From an uncultured Campylobacter sp. (lineage in GTDB: Bacteria > Campylobacterota > Campylobacteria > Campylobacterales > Campylobacteraceae), in NCBI RefSeq assembly GCF_938030785.1, contig NZ_CALHIK010000017.1, forward strand, positions 1 to 24,957: a DNA stretch of 24,957 nucleotides, in the 5' to 3' direction. A program made the position numbers and the translations under genes. The notes under the pieces are model-generated. The model had not been told where the DNA came from, made no database searches, and saw nothing but the letters and a program-made list of their open reading frames with translations. Positions 1 through 11,265 of this stretch are shown piece by piece; within the stretch, counting starts at the first letter, position 1, and every line of letters begins with the position of its first letter.

Positions 1-830
1 GCATCGATCGCGCCGTAGAGTAGCGCCGCTTTGCGCTTGTTGCGCTCGTGCATCGCCGCAAGCCCGCCGATCTCGTCCTTGATCCAGCTGAGCATTAAAT
101 TTAGCATGTAAATTCCGAAAGTATTCGGGGTGTTGCTCATCGAGTCCGCATCCGCCTGCGTCTTGTAGCGCAGGATCATCGGCGTTTTGGGATTTGCGCG
201 GTCCAGCAGATCCTTGCGGATCGCCACCATCGTAACGCCCGCGGGGCCGCCGTTTTTCTGGATGCCGCCGTAAAACATCCCCACGCTGCTAAGCTCCACG
301 GGGCGCGAAAACAGATCGCTCGAGCTATCGACTACGAGCGGGCAGGCGCACTGCGGTAGCTGCGGATACTGCGTGCCGTAGATCGTGTTGTTCGAGCAGA
401 TATAGCCGTAGTCGGCGTCGTCAGAAAATTTAACCTCGGGGATGCGGTCGAATTTGCTCTCCTCGCTACTTGCGACCACGCGGTAGTTTATGCCGAGCAC
501 GCCCGCTTCCTTGATCGCTTTGCTCGTCCAGTTACCCGTGTTAGCGTATTCTGCGACGCCGCCCGCGTATAGGTTCATCGGCACCTGCGCGAATTGCAGG
601 CTCGCGCCGCCTTGCAAAAATAAAATCGTAAAATCATCCGAAAAGCCGTAGAGATCGCGCACGCGGCTCATCGCGCTATGCAAAACCTCCTCGAAAATTT
701 TGGTGCGGTGCGAGATCTCCATTATCGAAAATCCGAGCCCTGCGTAGTTTAGCAGCTCCTCTTGAGCCTGCTTTAGCACGCCCAGCGGGATGGTGCTAGG
801 TCCTGCGCTAAAATTTAAAACCCTATCCAT
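1..830 (-). CDS. serC: Phosphoserine aminotransferase, partial (C-terminus beyond the left edge)
   Basis: This PLP enzyme converts 3-phosphohydroxypyruvate and glutamate to phosphoserine and 2-oxoglutarate in serine synthesis, and it also acts in pyridoxine synthesis. The gene is read from ATG at 830 towards position 1, and 276 codons are visible. The N-terminus reads MDRVLNFSAGPSTIPLGVL, typical of SerC, followed by SIMEISHRTKIFEEVL and FLQGGASLQFAQVPMNL. The motif FYGGIQKNGGPAGVT places the PLP-binding lysine at about residue 192. The family is usually about 360 residues, so roughly 80 C-terminal residues are missing. A strong ribosome site (aggagg) ends six bases before the start and fills the whole 10-bp gap after xseA, so the two genes are probably co-transcribed. 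The xseA-serC order is also found in C. jejuni (established knowledge, from memory). The assignment is firm. Confidence 0.96.
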   Translation of the reverse strand, partial: MDRVLNFSAGPSTIPLGVLKQAQEELLNYAGLGFSIMEISHRTKIFEEVLHSAMSRVRDLYGFSDDFTILFLQGGASLQFAQVPMNLYAGGVAEYANTGNWTSKAIKEAGVLGINYRVVASSEESKFDRIPEVKFSDDADYGYICSNNTIYGTQYPQLPQCACPLVVDSSSDLFSRPVELSSVGMFYGGIQKNGGPAGVTMVAIRKDLLDRANPKTPMILRYKTQADADSMSNTPNTFGIYMLNLMLSWIKDEIGGLAAMHERNKRKAALLYGAID

Positions 831-840
831 TTTGCCTCCT

Positions 841-1803
841 TTAGATGATTTTTGCATTTTTGCTAAGCTGCTGCGAGCAAAGGACGAACTCGTCGCCCGC
901 GGCAAGCTCACCCAAGCTCACCGTTTTGCCGCCCTTTTGGATTTGAACGAGGTCTTTGGTGATCTCAAAAAATTTCGCCTTTTGCGCCAAAAGCTCATCC
1001 TTTGCGCTTAACGTGTGCTCTGCCGCGCTTAGCTTGGAGCTGATGAAGTTTTTAAATTTAAGCTCGAAATTTAAAAGCCCCGCGAGCGAGCCTGAAATTT
1101 TTGGCTCGATAGATTTTGATCTAAGCTCCAGAGCTGCGAGGCTCAGCACGTTTTGTGCGGATGAAATTTTATCTTTTATCAGCCTATCAAGTGCGTCGCT
1201 TACGCCGTCTAGGCTCTGAAAGATCGCGCAAATATCGGGGAGCAGGTCGATCATCGCGGCGGTGGGCGTGAGGCTTCGGTGATCGGCTACGAAATCGCTG
1301 ATGCTAAAATTGATCTCGTGCCCGACCGCTGAGATGACGGGCGTTTTGGCCGCGTAGATCGCGCGCGCCAAGGCCTCGTCGTTGAAGCACCACAGATCCT
1401 CGCGCGAGCCGCCGCCGCGAGCGATTACGATCGCATCGTAGCCCTTCTCATCGGCTGCACGCAGAGCGCTTATGATCGAAGCAGGCGCGCTCTCGCCTTG
1501 CACTAGCGCGTTATACAGATCGATCTTGCAAAGCGCGAAGCGGTCCTGCGCCGTGCGAAGCATATCCGCCTGCGCCGCGGAACCCGCGCTCGTGATGATC
1601 GCGATGCTTTGGGCGAATTTCGGAAGCTGTTTTTTGTGCGCGATATCGAAGAGCCCCTCTTTGCTAAGCCTTTCTTTTAGCGCGGCAAACGCCGCTTCCA
1701 GCTCGCCTTCGCCGCTTTTGCGGATATTTGAGACCTGGATCTGATACGCGCCCGTGGGAGCATATAACGAGACTTTGCCGCTTAGGACGAGCTTATCGCC
1801 CAC
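841..1803 (-). CDS. xseA: Exodeoxyribonuclease VII large subunit, N-terminally truncated (possible pseudogene)
   Basis: XseA with XseB forms a nuclease that degrades single-stranded DNA. The reading frame from a GTG at 1803 gives 320 residues. It contains the end of the N-terminal OB fold (SGKVSLYAPTGAYQIQV) and the catalytic core, with IIARGGGSREDLWCFNDE and VISAVGHEINFSISDFVADHRS. Full-length Campylobacter XseA is about 387 residues. Similarity continues upstream of the GTG: codons at 1804-1827 read RINFIPA, as in the family pattern FxPxxGD. The frame then reaches TGA at 1846-1848, already inside the end of lepA. About 60 residues of the DNA-binding OB fold are therefore absent, and there is no room for them because lepA is intact. 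No good ribosome site precedes the GTG. Function is doubtful. Confidence 0.85.
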   Translation of the reverse strand: MGDKLVLSGKVSLYAPTGAYQIQVSNIRKSGEGELEAAFAALKERLSKEGLFDIAHKKQLPKFAQSIAIITSAGSAAQADMLRTAQDRFALCKIDLYNALVQGESAPASIISALRAADEKGYDAIVIARGGGSREDLWCFNDEALARAIYAAKTPVISAVGHEINFSISDFVADHRSLTPTAAMIDLLPDICAIFQSLDGVSDALDRLIKDKISSAQNVLSLAALELRSKSIEPKISGSLAGLLNFELKFKNFISSKLSAAEHTLSAKDELLAQKAKFFEITKDLVQIQKGGKTVSLGELAAGDEFVLCSQQLSKNAKII

Positions 1804-1834
1804 GGCGGGGATAAAATTTATCCGCGCGATAAAT

Positions 1835-3631
<1,797 letters not shown>

Positions 3632-3850
3632 GTGGCTTTCCTGATGAAATTTTAAGCCGCATTGTGCCGAAATTTCATTTAAAAACGGGTAAATGGGCGG
3701 CGGAAATTTTAGTGGAATTTTGTGTGAAAATTTCTAGCGGGTTTTGAATTAAATTTTGCAGCAAAATTTTGCTTGGCCTAGTGAAAATCTCATGCTTATT
3801 TTAGACTTATCGCTGCCGACGAGCAATTTGGAATTTTAAAGCTCAGCCAT

Positions 3851-3880
3851 AAAAAAAGGCTAACCTTGCGGTTAGCCTTT
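3851..3880 (-). terminator. Rho-independent terminator of the giant secreted-protein gene
   Basis: A perfect 11-bp stem (3855-3865 with 3870-3880, arm AAAGGCTAACC) encloses a four-base loop. On the minus strand it is followed by a run of seven T (3857-3851). It lies 24 bases past the stop codon of the gene ending at 3904. The remaining spacer up to lepA (3632-3850) is AT-rich, and I see no gene in it; it should hold the lepA promoter. Confidence 0.85.
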
Positions 3881-3903
3881 AAATTTAGCGAGAAGCGCGC
3901 GGA

Positions 3904-6900
3904 TTACCAGTCGATTCGCTGATTGCGAATAGTTCTTTTTTCACCGGTATCGGTGGTCATTTGACCAGAATCTCCAGCTGTATCTTTTAGATCGTTTCCG
4001 CCGGCAAATGAGCCTACATCATCTTCGGTACCGCTCTTCACGCCGCCTTCACCGCCCCAAGTACCGGCATTCAAGAATTGAACAAAAAAGTAGTTGAAAT
4101 ACTGCGGAGCGCCGGTATAGCCGGTATTTATTCCGCCATTTATCCAAATTCTACTATTGCCGTCGGTAGGCGTATATATTAGCCATGGATTAGTGATGAC
4201 CTCCACTCTAGTCGTTCCTTTTCTGGCTGCGGCAAAAGTCGTATTTTCGACTCCATCCGTAGTTTTATCGTCACGACTGGATCTAATACCCGCATTTTCA
4301 GGCAGGTATTGGCTAACAAAGTACTGTTGAATATTGCCCGAATTATACCTTTGAAGCGTATTGGTTATAAATTTAGAGGTATCGGCGTTAGGAACAGCTA
4401 TGTTCAATGCATTGAAAATAGTGCCGTTAGGGACCAGATATCTTAAATCCACTCCACCTTTTTGAGGGACGGGGATAGTTGCACAACCGCTCACCTGACC
4501 ACAATATATGGAGTTTTGTACGCCCACTTGTGCTCCGGTCGCAAAATTGCCCTCATAAATAGTAGCTCCATCGCTAGGCTCATTTGCCTTGCCGTATACG
4601 AATAAGGCATAAGTACCGACATTATCGCCGTAATAAGTAAATGCATCTCCGACTTTATATTGTTTAGTATTGCCGTTAGCATAAGATATGTAAGCCGCTC
4701 GATCCGCTAAATTTACACCAGTCTCTGCTAGCTCTTGGCGCATTCTATCCAAATACTGATCAAAATCCTCACTTGTAATTGCTACGCTACTATTATCGTA
4801 AGTCTCATAAATAACAGAGCTAGATACCATATCGTAGTTTTTATCGAAACTTGCAGGTTCAATCCTATTGTGTAAATTTAGGCTTCCTCTGTTGACATTA
4901 AAGTCTTCGGCATAGATCATTATCGGTCTACTAGCCGTCTTATGCATCCTATCAAAATTGAAATAGATCTTTGCATTTGGAGTTCTACCGCCGCTAAATC
5001 CTCTAGCCATTAGCATCATTGCATTATCTTTCGGATTATACTCTAGCTGTCCTCCAAAGGCCCCCTGATCGCCGGCCGCTTTTCTAGCATTTACGAAGCC
5101 GTTGCTTAGATCTGCATTCGTATAGTAGTTGATAGCCATATTTAAAGGTATAGGTAATTGGTAACCAGCACCTCCGGTAGCTTCGTTTAGTGTCGTACCG
5201 TTTAGCGTCCTTACATTATACTTGAAGCACCTGCTGTCGTATGCAGCGCCGCCTGTAGCACAAAAAGCCTCGGCGAAAAACTCAGTTCCGCTAGGTATAG
5301 TAAAGCGAACATTGCTGTAATTAGCGCCCTGATAAGGTCTATAATCTACATTCGCTGCAGTGCGATTTAAATTTGCCGCTTCCTGAGCGCCTCTTAAACA
5401 TCTGCCGTCAACAAGACCGCTTGCAGTAGAACAATCGAAAGAGAAATTTACCTGCAAATCCAAATCGCTAGCAAAGCCACATACCGCAGCAGTTTTAGTA
5501 GCATCATCCGGATCTATAACGGCCCTTCCTCCATCGTATAAAGTGGCAACTACATCTTTATAAACTTTATTCGATAGATATGCTATGGCATCGTATTTGA
5601 TGGTAGCAAGTTGCTGCAATTGTCTAGTAACCGCTTTATTCGCAGTAGGATTATCTCCCGTCGCTACGGTAATGTCGGTTTCTACATCCGGCATACTATA
5701 ATAAGTAAATGCGCCCGTAATAGCAGTAGCGGAAAGATTTTCGGCAAATGAACTTACGTTATTATCTAAAATCCTAGCCCCACCAGTAGTACCGGCTGCA
5801 TAAGAAGCATTATCTAAGCTTGTCATGGAGAGTATGATCCTATCCGGCTTATATCTTAGTACCAAGTACTTATTATCTTTCATACCCACATCGCAACCTA
5901 TTCTACCCAGCTCATCGCGTTTGTTTGTAGAAGAGTTAATAATGCATGTGGTACCTACCCAATCCTGCTTTCCGGCTTGATTTTTAATATATGTCTGATC
6001 TCCGTAGTTATCCGTCCATGAGTTATCATACACATTAACCAGAACATCTCCGACATTATAATAGTTAAAAATTTCGCCTTTATCCTCTAGTGCAGCAGTA
6101 TAAAGTAACGCTGGCTTGATATCTTTCTTCGTAGGCTCTTTCTTTGACTCATTCATCAGATACGGAGCATACTTCATCTTTTTCTTACTAATGTAGCCGT
6201 CGGTTACTTCGGAACTTTCATAACCGAAATTTGCCCATAGTTTGGTAGCGGTCTTATCCCATACTCTGGTATAGAACACGTCGAAATTCTTTGTAGTTCC
6301 GGCGGTGCTACAATTACCGGCATATTTACCGAAGTCTGCACTCTTGATATCGGTGGTGCCGTCATATTCATACACTCTTTTAGAGGCGTTATATTTAAAT
6401 CCCTTATATTCTATAGGAATTCCGCCTTGGCAACCGTCTTGTTTAACGCCTTCGTTTAACCTCGAATTTACCTTGTTTTTATCTTTTTCGATATAAAGAG
6501 ACTGCGATTGGACGCTATTGTAGCATTGATTAGAAATAAATGGTCTTAGATATGTTCTAACCTCGCTTATTTTATTAAATTCATTGCTATCATCCGGGTC
6601 CGAATCGCTATTGTAGCTATTTCTCATTCTAAACGCCTGCGCACCGCTAGTGGACATATCGCCAATCACCGCATTATAGTTTGGTACGCCATTATTTTTA
6701 GCGCTCTTCGGATAGATTACGCTATTTAACATATCTACGTTGTCTTCATAATCACCGCCCAAACGCAAATTTGTACCTTGATAAAGATCTGCGGTTTCGC
6801 CCTTTCTGGTTATATCGCCACTTGCACCCACGTCGACTAGCTTGGCATACTTTTTAATATTATTTTTGGAGCTATCTCCGCTTTTATCATCAGTTATATC

Positions 6901-9900
6901 AAAATATGCAGGCCTCAAAACAAATGAATCGCTATTGCATATATGGAAAGTTCCGTCGGAAGATATTGCCGTTCCAAGCCAAGTTTGGGCGGTAGTAAGC
7001 TGCTTTGTAAGCTCTGCGATTTTAGCCGCTACTGCTTTTTCGATATTTTCCTTCTCCTCTTTTGTAATTCCAGGCTTATAATATCCTGCCTCTTTTAATA
7101 GCTTTTGTCTATATTGCTCGATATAGTAATCATTGCGATCTTGCAATGCTGCAGTTATATTGGTATCTACCACTAAACTACTATCAGGTAAATCCAAAGC
7201 ATCCGGACGATAGCTAAGCATAAAACTCAAGCCTTTGTAAGCATCGGCAATCTCTAAATCTTTCAACTCCAGTATCTTTTTATTATTAAAGAGAACTTCA
7301 TGATCGACTCTATATCCGCTTTTTTTACTATTACCCAGTTTAAACGGAATCTTATATGTATCCGTTATAAGTTTGCACGCAAGAGTAGAGGCCTGCTTAG
7401 CGTCAATTACAGATAAAAATAACTTACCCGGCAGATTAAATTCTTGTAATTTTTCGGTACCGCTATAGCCGCCATATTGAGTCTTTCCGTTTACATTCCT
7501 AAATAGCTTCTTATAATTATCCGGTATCGATGAAGTATCATAATCCACACAGTTTCCGCTTGCATCTAGTTCTTTACATTTAAACAACGAACTTAAATTC
7601 GGTCTAAAGATCAAATTTGCATCAAAAGGCAGCTCTGAAGCCTGCGTAAACAATCTATCATCCTGATCGGTTGCCTTGCCGTCTTTAAAGTTTTGATTAA
7701 CAACCTGCAAACCATTAAGAACCATAACGGCAGGTTCATTTCTCTTAACCTCGGTGCATTCTTCTATGTCCGCTCCGTCGTCAAACTGAATTATAGTAGT
7801 TTTTCCACCAACGTTAAGCTGTATGTTATATCCTACGGTATATGTAGGCGGAACAAATTTTATCGTTCCGCTATTTACGGTAGCATTAAATTCGGCATAA
7901 ACTTTATCGCCAGGCTTCATCAAGCCACCATTAACCGTAGAATTTTTTACATCGCCGGCATCCTTACCTATATAAAATGTCAATCTATTATTTGTGGTAC
8001 TATTAAATTGCCTATCTTTATAAACAGGTGTGGTAACTTTTTTCCCGTTTGCACCTTTTAACACATCTCGCATAGTTTCATAAGGACCTTTTTCGTTATC
8101 TTTGAGATATACAAATTCTGCGTCCTCGGCAATATATGGGCTTTGGGTAGTGAAAGTATTGGCGGTTAGCCTATTATCTATTGCCGAACTATCCGCGGTA
8201 TAGGTATTGTAATCGCCAAAATTTACCATTATCTTCGTACCGACGGCATCCTCACTATTGCCGTTTCTATTTTCAAAACGAACGCGATAGAATACACTTT
8301 CCCCAGGAACTACGGCTCCGGTTCCGGCTCCCATATCAAATTGCTTAGGTATACCGTTGCCATAATTCTTAATTCTAGTGCCGTTGTAATCATAAAATTT
8401 AAGCCATTCTCTAGCCGTATAAACTTCATACTGATAGCACATTTGAGGGACATACAAATCGGCGGAAATAGCAATCATACTTATGAAGTTTTGATCGGCT
8501 TGACCTCCGTTGAGATCTTCCCACGCCGCACCCAAAGAGATGTTTAGACTAGATTGCGCATTCTTCATCTTTGAACTGATATCGAATTCGTCCAGATCAA
8601 ATCCACCTAAATAACCGGTGCCGTATGGATAGCTATACTTATAGGTGCCGTTATCATTTATAAGTAAAGCGACAGAGCCGTCGTATATATTAGCGCGATC
8701 GTTAGCTAACCATTGATTAACCTCACTGGATCCGTATAGCGAATCCATTTGTGCGGTTTCTTTGTGTTGAACTTTAAAATACTCGTCGGAGGTCATTTTT
8801 CTCTCGCCACCAAACCCTAAAAACCCTAGCTTTGCATTTACGGACCCACTTCTAGGTGTATAAAATCCACTGATGGTAGCGTTAATGTTTATAGGCGTAT
8901 ATCCATTATTCCAAGGGGTGACGACAAGATAATCGCCGTAAATAGTTACGTTTTTAGGTTTAAAATAGTTATTTTTATAAGCTAAGGCTTCCTTATAAGT
9001 CATCTTTTTGCCGGTTACGCTAGCGGAGCTTTGTAAATTTTCCATCAAGTCTTTTCTTGATTTTGAATTCTTATCATATACTACGATTATTCCCCATCCG
9101 CCGTACGGCCCAATACGAGCGCTGTCGAACTCTCCATTGGTAAAATCTGCACCGATTGGATCCATACCATCACTCGTTCTTACGTTTCCTACAGTAAATT
9201 CAATGCTGTCGGAATAATCTTCAAAATATTGCTTGACTAGATCGGTAATATCTTTAGTGCAGCCATATTTTAAACGCAAACGTAAGGGCTTGCGAGATTT
9301 TGCCAAAAAGTTCCAAGCAGCCGTTCCTTCGCATCTATCTCTATAAACATCTTCTATTATGCTAGCTTTACCTTTCGAGCTTTTCATTTTAAATTTCACC
9401 CGTGTATACCCCTTAGCAAAACCGGTCAATTTTTTTCCGTCTTTGCTGTTGTATTCTGCTTCGCTGTCAAAATCAGTCGTGCTGAATATATTTCCCTGCC
9501 AATAAAGTCTCGCATAGACTATATCGTCTTTAGTCACGCCCTTAGGAAGCCTCAAAACAGCTTTTGAACTATTCAAATAAAACTGTCCGTCGCCGTCATC
9601 TTTAATGTATGTGCCTTTTGCTCCCCACATGTAACCACTGCCTGTAGCAGAAGGCCAGCTTAAACTAATCACCGGCTTTCCGGTCACGGCGTAGTCTCCA
9701 AAGACGTATGTGCCCGCACCGCCGAATCTAACTATCGGCTTTTGATTTAATTCGTCAGACGGAAAGTTTTTTATAGTGGTGAAATTATACAAACCCTGAT
9801 CTCCGTGCCAAGTCCAACCACCTCTCCTTCCGTCCAGCCAGCCATCGTCACGATACTCGTTGCTTATTGGGGTAGCAGGATTTATCTTCACGTTCGACCT

Positions 9901-9981
9901 GCTATCATCTGCAAACGCGTTTGTCAAACAACAAACGAACAGCGCCAAAAGAGGCGCAAAGCTAAAACTCTTAACTTTCAT
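3904..9981 (-). CDS. Giant secreted protein of unknown function (2025 residues)
   Basis: I do not recognise a named family. Residues 1-24 form a classical signal peptide (basic start, hydrophobic core, AFA before DD), so the mature protein is exported from the cytoplasm. Residues around 150-300 read like the beta-sandwich module of large bacterial surface proteins: YARLYWQGN, later KDITDLVKQYF, then GGWGIIVVYDKN near residue 291. A VPGESVFYRVRFENRNGN stretch near residue 560 resembles the start of DUF11-type modules. A helical, charged, coiled-coil-like segment sits near residues 950-1005. The rest is rich in Asn, Tyr, Asp, Thr and Gly with scattered cysteine pairs, as in beta-rich extracellular proteins. 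The C-terminus ends in Trp with no membrane anchor or sorting signal. A ribosome site (GGAGGG) precedes ATG 9981. Codon and base composition are more AT-rich than lepA. The nearby pseudopilin genes suggest a pilus-associated adhesin or a secreted substrate (inference). Confidence 0.85.
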   Translation of the reverse strand: MKVKSFSFAPLLALFVCCLTNAFADDSRSNVKINPATPISNEYRDDGWLDGRRGGWTWHGDQGLYNFTTIKNFPSDELNQKPIVRFGGAGTYVFGDYAVTGKPVISLSWPSATGSGYMWGAKGTYIKDDGDGQFYLNSSKAVLRLPKGVTKDDIVYARLYWQGNIFSTTDFDSEAEYNSKDGKKLTGFAKGYTRVKFKMKSSKGKASIIEDVYRDRCEGTAAWNFLAKSRKPLRLRLKYGCTKDITDLVKQYFEDYSDSIEFTVGNVRTSDGMDPIGADFTNGEFDSARIGPYGGWGIIVVYDKNSKSRKDLMENLQSSASVTGKKMTYKEALAYKNNYFKPKNVTIYGDYLVVTPWNNGYTPININATISGFYTPRSGSVNAKLGFLGFGGERKMTSDEYFKVQHKETAQMDSLYGSSEVNQWLANDRANIYDGSVALLINDNGTYKYSYPYGTGYLGGFDLDEFDISSKMKNAQSSLNISLGAAWEDLNGGQADQNFISMIAISADLYVPQMCYQYEVYTAREWLKFYDYNGTRIKNYGNGIPKQFDMGAGTGAVVPGESVFYRVRFENRNGNSEDAVGTKIMVNFGDYNTYTADSSAIDNRLTANTFTTQSPYIAEDAEFVYLKDNEKGPYETMRDVLKGANGKKVTTPVYKDRQFNSTTNNRLTFYIGKDAGDVKNSTVNGGLMKPGDKVYAEFNATVNSGTIKFVPPTYTVGYNIQLNVGGKTTIIQFDDGADIEECTEVKRNEPAVMVLNGLQVVNQNFKDGKATDQDDRLFTQASELPFDANLIFRPNLSSLFKCKELDASGNCVDYDTSSIPDNYKKLFRNVNGKTQYGGYSGTEKLQEFNLPGKLFLSVIDAKQASTLACKLITDTYKIPFKLGNSKKSGYRVDHEVLFNNKKILELKDLEIADAYKGLSFMLSYRPDALDLPDSSLVVDTNITAALQDRNDYYIEQYRQKLLKEAGYYKPGITKEEKENIEKAVAAKIAELTKQLTTAQTWLGTAISSDGTFHICNSDSFVLRPAYFDITDDKSGDSSKNNIKKYAKLVDVGASGDITRKGETADLYQGTNLRLGGDYEDNVDMLNSVIYPKSAKNNGVPNYNAVIGDMSTSGAQAFRMRNSYNSDSDPDDSNEFNKISEVRTYLRPFISNQCYNSVQSQSLYIEKDKNKVNSRLNEGVKQDGCQGGIPIEYKGFKYNASKRVYEYDGTTDIKSADFGKYAGNCSTAGTTKNFDVFYTRVWDKTATKLWANFGYESSEVTDGYISKKKMKYAPYLMNESKKEPTKKDIKPALLYTAALEDKGEIFNYYNVGDVLVNVYDNSWTDNYGDQTYIKNQAGKQDWVGTTCIINSSTNKRDELGRIGCDVGMKDNKYLVLRYKPDRIILSMTSLDNASYAAGTTGGARILDNNVSSFAENLSATAITGAFTYYSMPDVETDITVATGDNPTANKAVTRQLQQLATIKYDAIAYLSNKVYKDVVATLYDGGRAVIDPDDATKTAAVCGFASDLDLQVNFSFDCSTASGLVDGRCLRGAQEAANLNRTAANVDYRPYQGANYSNVRFTIPSGTEFFAEAFCATGGAAYDSRCFKYNVRTLNGTTLNEATGGAGYQLPIPLNMAINYYTNADLSNGFVNARKAAGDQGAFGGQLEYNPKDNAMMLMARGFSGGRTPNAKIYFNFDRMHKTASRPIMIYAEDFNVNRGSLNLHNRIEPASFDKNYDMVSSSVIYETYDNSSVAITSEDFDQYLDRMRQELAETGVNLADRAAYISYANGNTKQYKVGDAFTYYGDNVGTYALFVYGKANEPSDGATIYEGNFATGAQVGVQNSIYCGQVSGCATIPVPQKGGVDLRYLVPNGTIFNALNIAVPNADTSKFITNTLQRYNSGNIQQYFVSQYLPENAGIRSSRDDKTTDGVENTTFAAARKGTTRVEVITNPWLIYTPTDGNSRIWINGGINTGYTGAPQYFNYFFVQFLNAGTWGGEGGVKSGTEDDVGSFAGGNDLKDTAGDSGQMTTDTGEKRTIRNQRIDW

Positions 9982-10020
9982 GATACTACCCTCCGGTCAA
10001 TAACATAATTTTTGACTATT

Positions 10021-10043
10021 ATTTTACATTTTTTTTGCTTAAA
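10021..10043 (-). promoter_or_regulatory. Candidate promoter of the giant secreted-protein gene
   Basis: On the minus strand, TTTAAG (10043-10038) is followed by an A-rich spacer and TGTAAAAT, giving an extended -10 box with TAAAAT at 10026-10021. This resembles the Campylobacter sigma-70 pattern, although the 11-base spacing is short. It lies about 40 bases before the start codon, between the hpf terminator and the giant gene. The rest of 9982-10173 is very AT-rich and shows nothing else. Confidence 0.35.
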
Positions 10044-10173
10044 CTTAGGATGGTTAAAGGGTGTTATGTAAATAAATTTTAAAGAATTTATAAAAAAATA
10101 ATTTTATAAAGTACGATTTTATTTACTTTAAGCTAAAGTAAAAATTAAATAGCAATGAATAAACAATGACCGC

Positions 10174-10207
10174 CAAACAAAAAAAGGCGCGAAATTTATC
10201 GCGCCTT
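10174..10207 (-). terminator. Rho-independent terminator after hpf
   Basis: A 9-bp stem, AAGGCGCGA (10184-10192) with TCGCGCCTT (10199-10207), encloses a six-base loop. On the minus strand a run of T with one G follows (10185 down to 10178). It begins 15 bases past the hpf stop codon and separates the pseudopilin-hpf operon from the giant gene. Confidence 0.82.
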
Positions 10208-10221
10208 AAAATTTTAAAATT

Positions 10222-10764
10222 CTAAAATAAGCCGAATTTACCGTCTTTGCGCTTATAAAGTACGCGCATTTTAGCATCCATATCGTTAAAGACCAAGAAC
10301 TGATCGGTGCTTTCTTTAAGCTTATTTAGGGCTTCGTCAATCTCTAGCGGCTTATATAGATCCAGCTCGGTAGGGACGATCTCATCAACTTCATCGTTTA
10401 AATTTGGCTTATTGGCACCGACTGCATTATCTACGGCGTTTTGTTTCATCTCGTCGCGATTTTTATGAGAATTTACCTTATCGTGGTATCTGCGTAGAAC
10501 TTTTGAAGCACGATCTACGATGAGATCGACGGCGGCATAGAGATCTTTATCTTTTTGGCGCACGACTATGGTGTCTTTATGCGCTAAATTTAAAGAAAAA
10601 TCCACTACAAAGCCTTTTTTACCCTGTTTTTCGTCGGCCGAGATCACGCAGCGTCCCGAGATAAGATCTAGATTATATTTCCCAAGCGTTTCAAATGCGT
10701 TCTCAACATACTCTTTTATGGGTTCCGTCAACTCAAACTGCTTACCTACGATATTTAAATTCAT
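10222..10764 (-). CDS. hpf: Ribosome hibernation promoting factor, long form
   Basis: Long HPF binds the decoding centre of idle ribosomes and pairs 70S particles into inactive 100S dimers in starved or stationary cells. The 180-residue product has the N-terminal RaiA/HPF domain (MNLNIVGKQFELTEPIKEYV, then KDLYAAVDLIVDRASKVLRR). An acidic linker around residues 105-130 follows. The C-terminal dimerisation domain is KPLEIDEALNKLKESTDQFLVF with the final YKRKDGKFGLF. Length and two-domain order are normal for long HPF. GGAGAG precedes the ATG at 10764. The gene begins 15 bases after the last pseudopilin gene and so is probably read through from that operon, an unusual partner for a stress gene. 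Confidence 0.95.
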   Translation of the reverse strand: MNLNIVGKQFELTEPIKEYVENAFETLGKYNLDLISGRCVISADEKQGKKGFVVDFSLNLAHKDTIVVRQKDKDLYAAVDLIVDRASKVLRRYHDKVNSHKNRDEMKQNAVDNAVGANKPNLNDEVDEIVPTELDLYKPLEIDEALNKLKESTDQFLVFNDMDAKMRVLYKRKDGKFGLF

Positions 10765-10779
10765 CGTCTCTCCTTTACG

Positions 10780-11265
10780 TTATGGTTTTTGCAATGTTCG
10801 CCTATTATAGGTTATACGCGGCAGATCCGTAGACGTTACCGTAACGTCTACTAGCGCCATATGAGTAGTTACTACATTATTCGGTACCGGATTCCCCGAG
10901 CTATCTAAAAAAGCTCGTGCGCCGATCATATTTGCAGCGGTGCAACCTAAATTTGGATCCAGATAATATATGCTTATAGCTATATTATACTCCGGATTAT
11001 TTGCATTAGGATAGGTCAAATTTATAGTTTCCAAACAATTTGTACCTGCACCCGCAGGACTTGCAGGATTAGGATAATTATGCGCTTGCATAGCCATTAC
11101 CGCAAATTCCGTAGCGCTTTGCGCCAAAAGCAGAGCCTGTTCTTTAGAACGTATATTATTTACGTCCCTTGCCGTCATCGCAGCTATACTTAAAGCAGTT
11201 ATTGCCGTAGTCGCCACTAAAATAATAAAAAATATAGCCGCTATTAAGCTGAATCCTCTTTTCAT
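10780..11265 (-). CDS. Minor pseudopilin, PilX/GspK-like (no Glu5)
   Basis: The 161-residue protein begins MKRGFSLIAAIFFIILVATTA. This is a type III (class III) prepilin signal: a basic leader, Gly before the cleavage site, Phe as the first mature residue, then a hydrophobic N-terminal helix. The mature position 5 is Ala instead of the usual Glu. Loss of Glu5 is typical of the tip pseudopilins GspK and PilX, which do not need to be recruited by a lower subunit. The helix continues into RDVNNIRSKEQALLLAQSATEFAVMAMQ, as in PilX-type proteins. One possible disulphide pair lies in the globular part (TNCLETI and NLGCTAAN). The start overlaps the previous stop (TAATG), which implies translational coupling. 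The exact family name is uncertain. Confidence 0.8.
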   Translation of the reverse strand: MKRGFSLIAAIFFIILVATTAITALSIAAMTARDVNNIRSKEQALLLAQSATEFAVMAMQAHNYPNPASPAGAGTNCLETINLTYPNANNPEYNIAISIYYLDPNLGCTAANMIGARAFLDSSGNPVPNNVVTTHMALVDVTVTSTDLPRITYNRRTLQKP

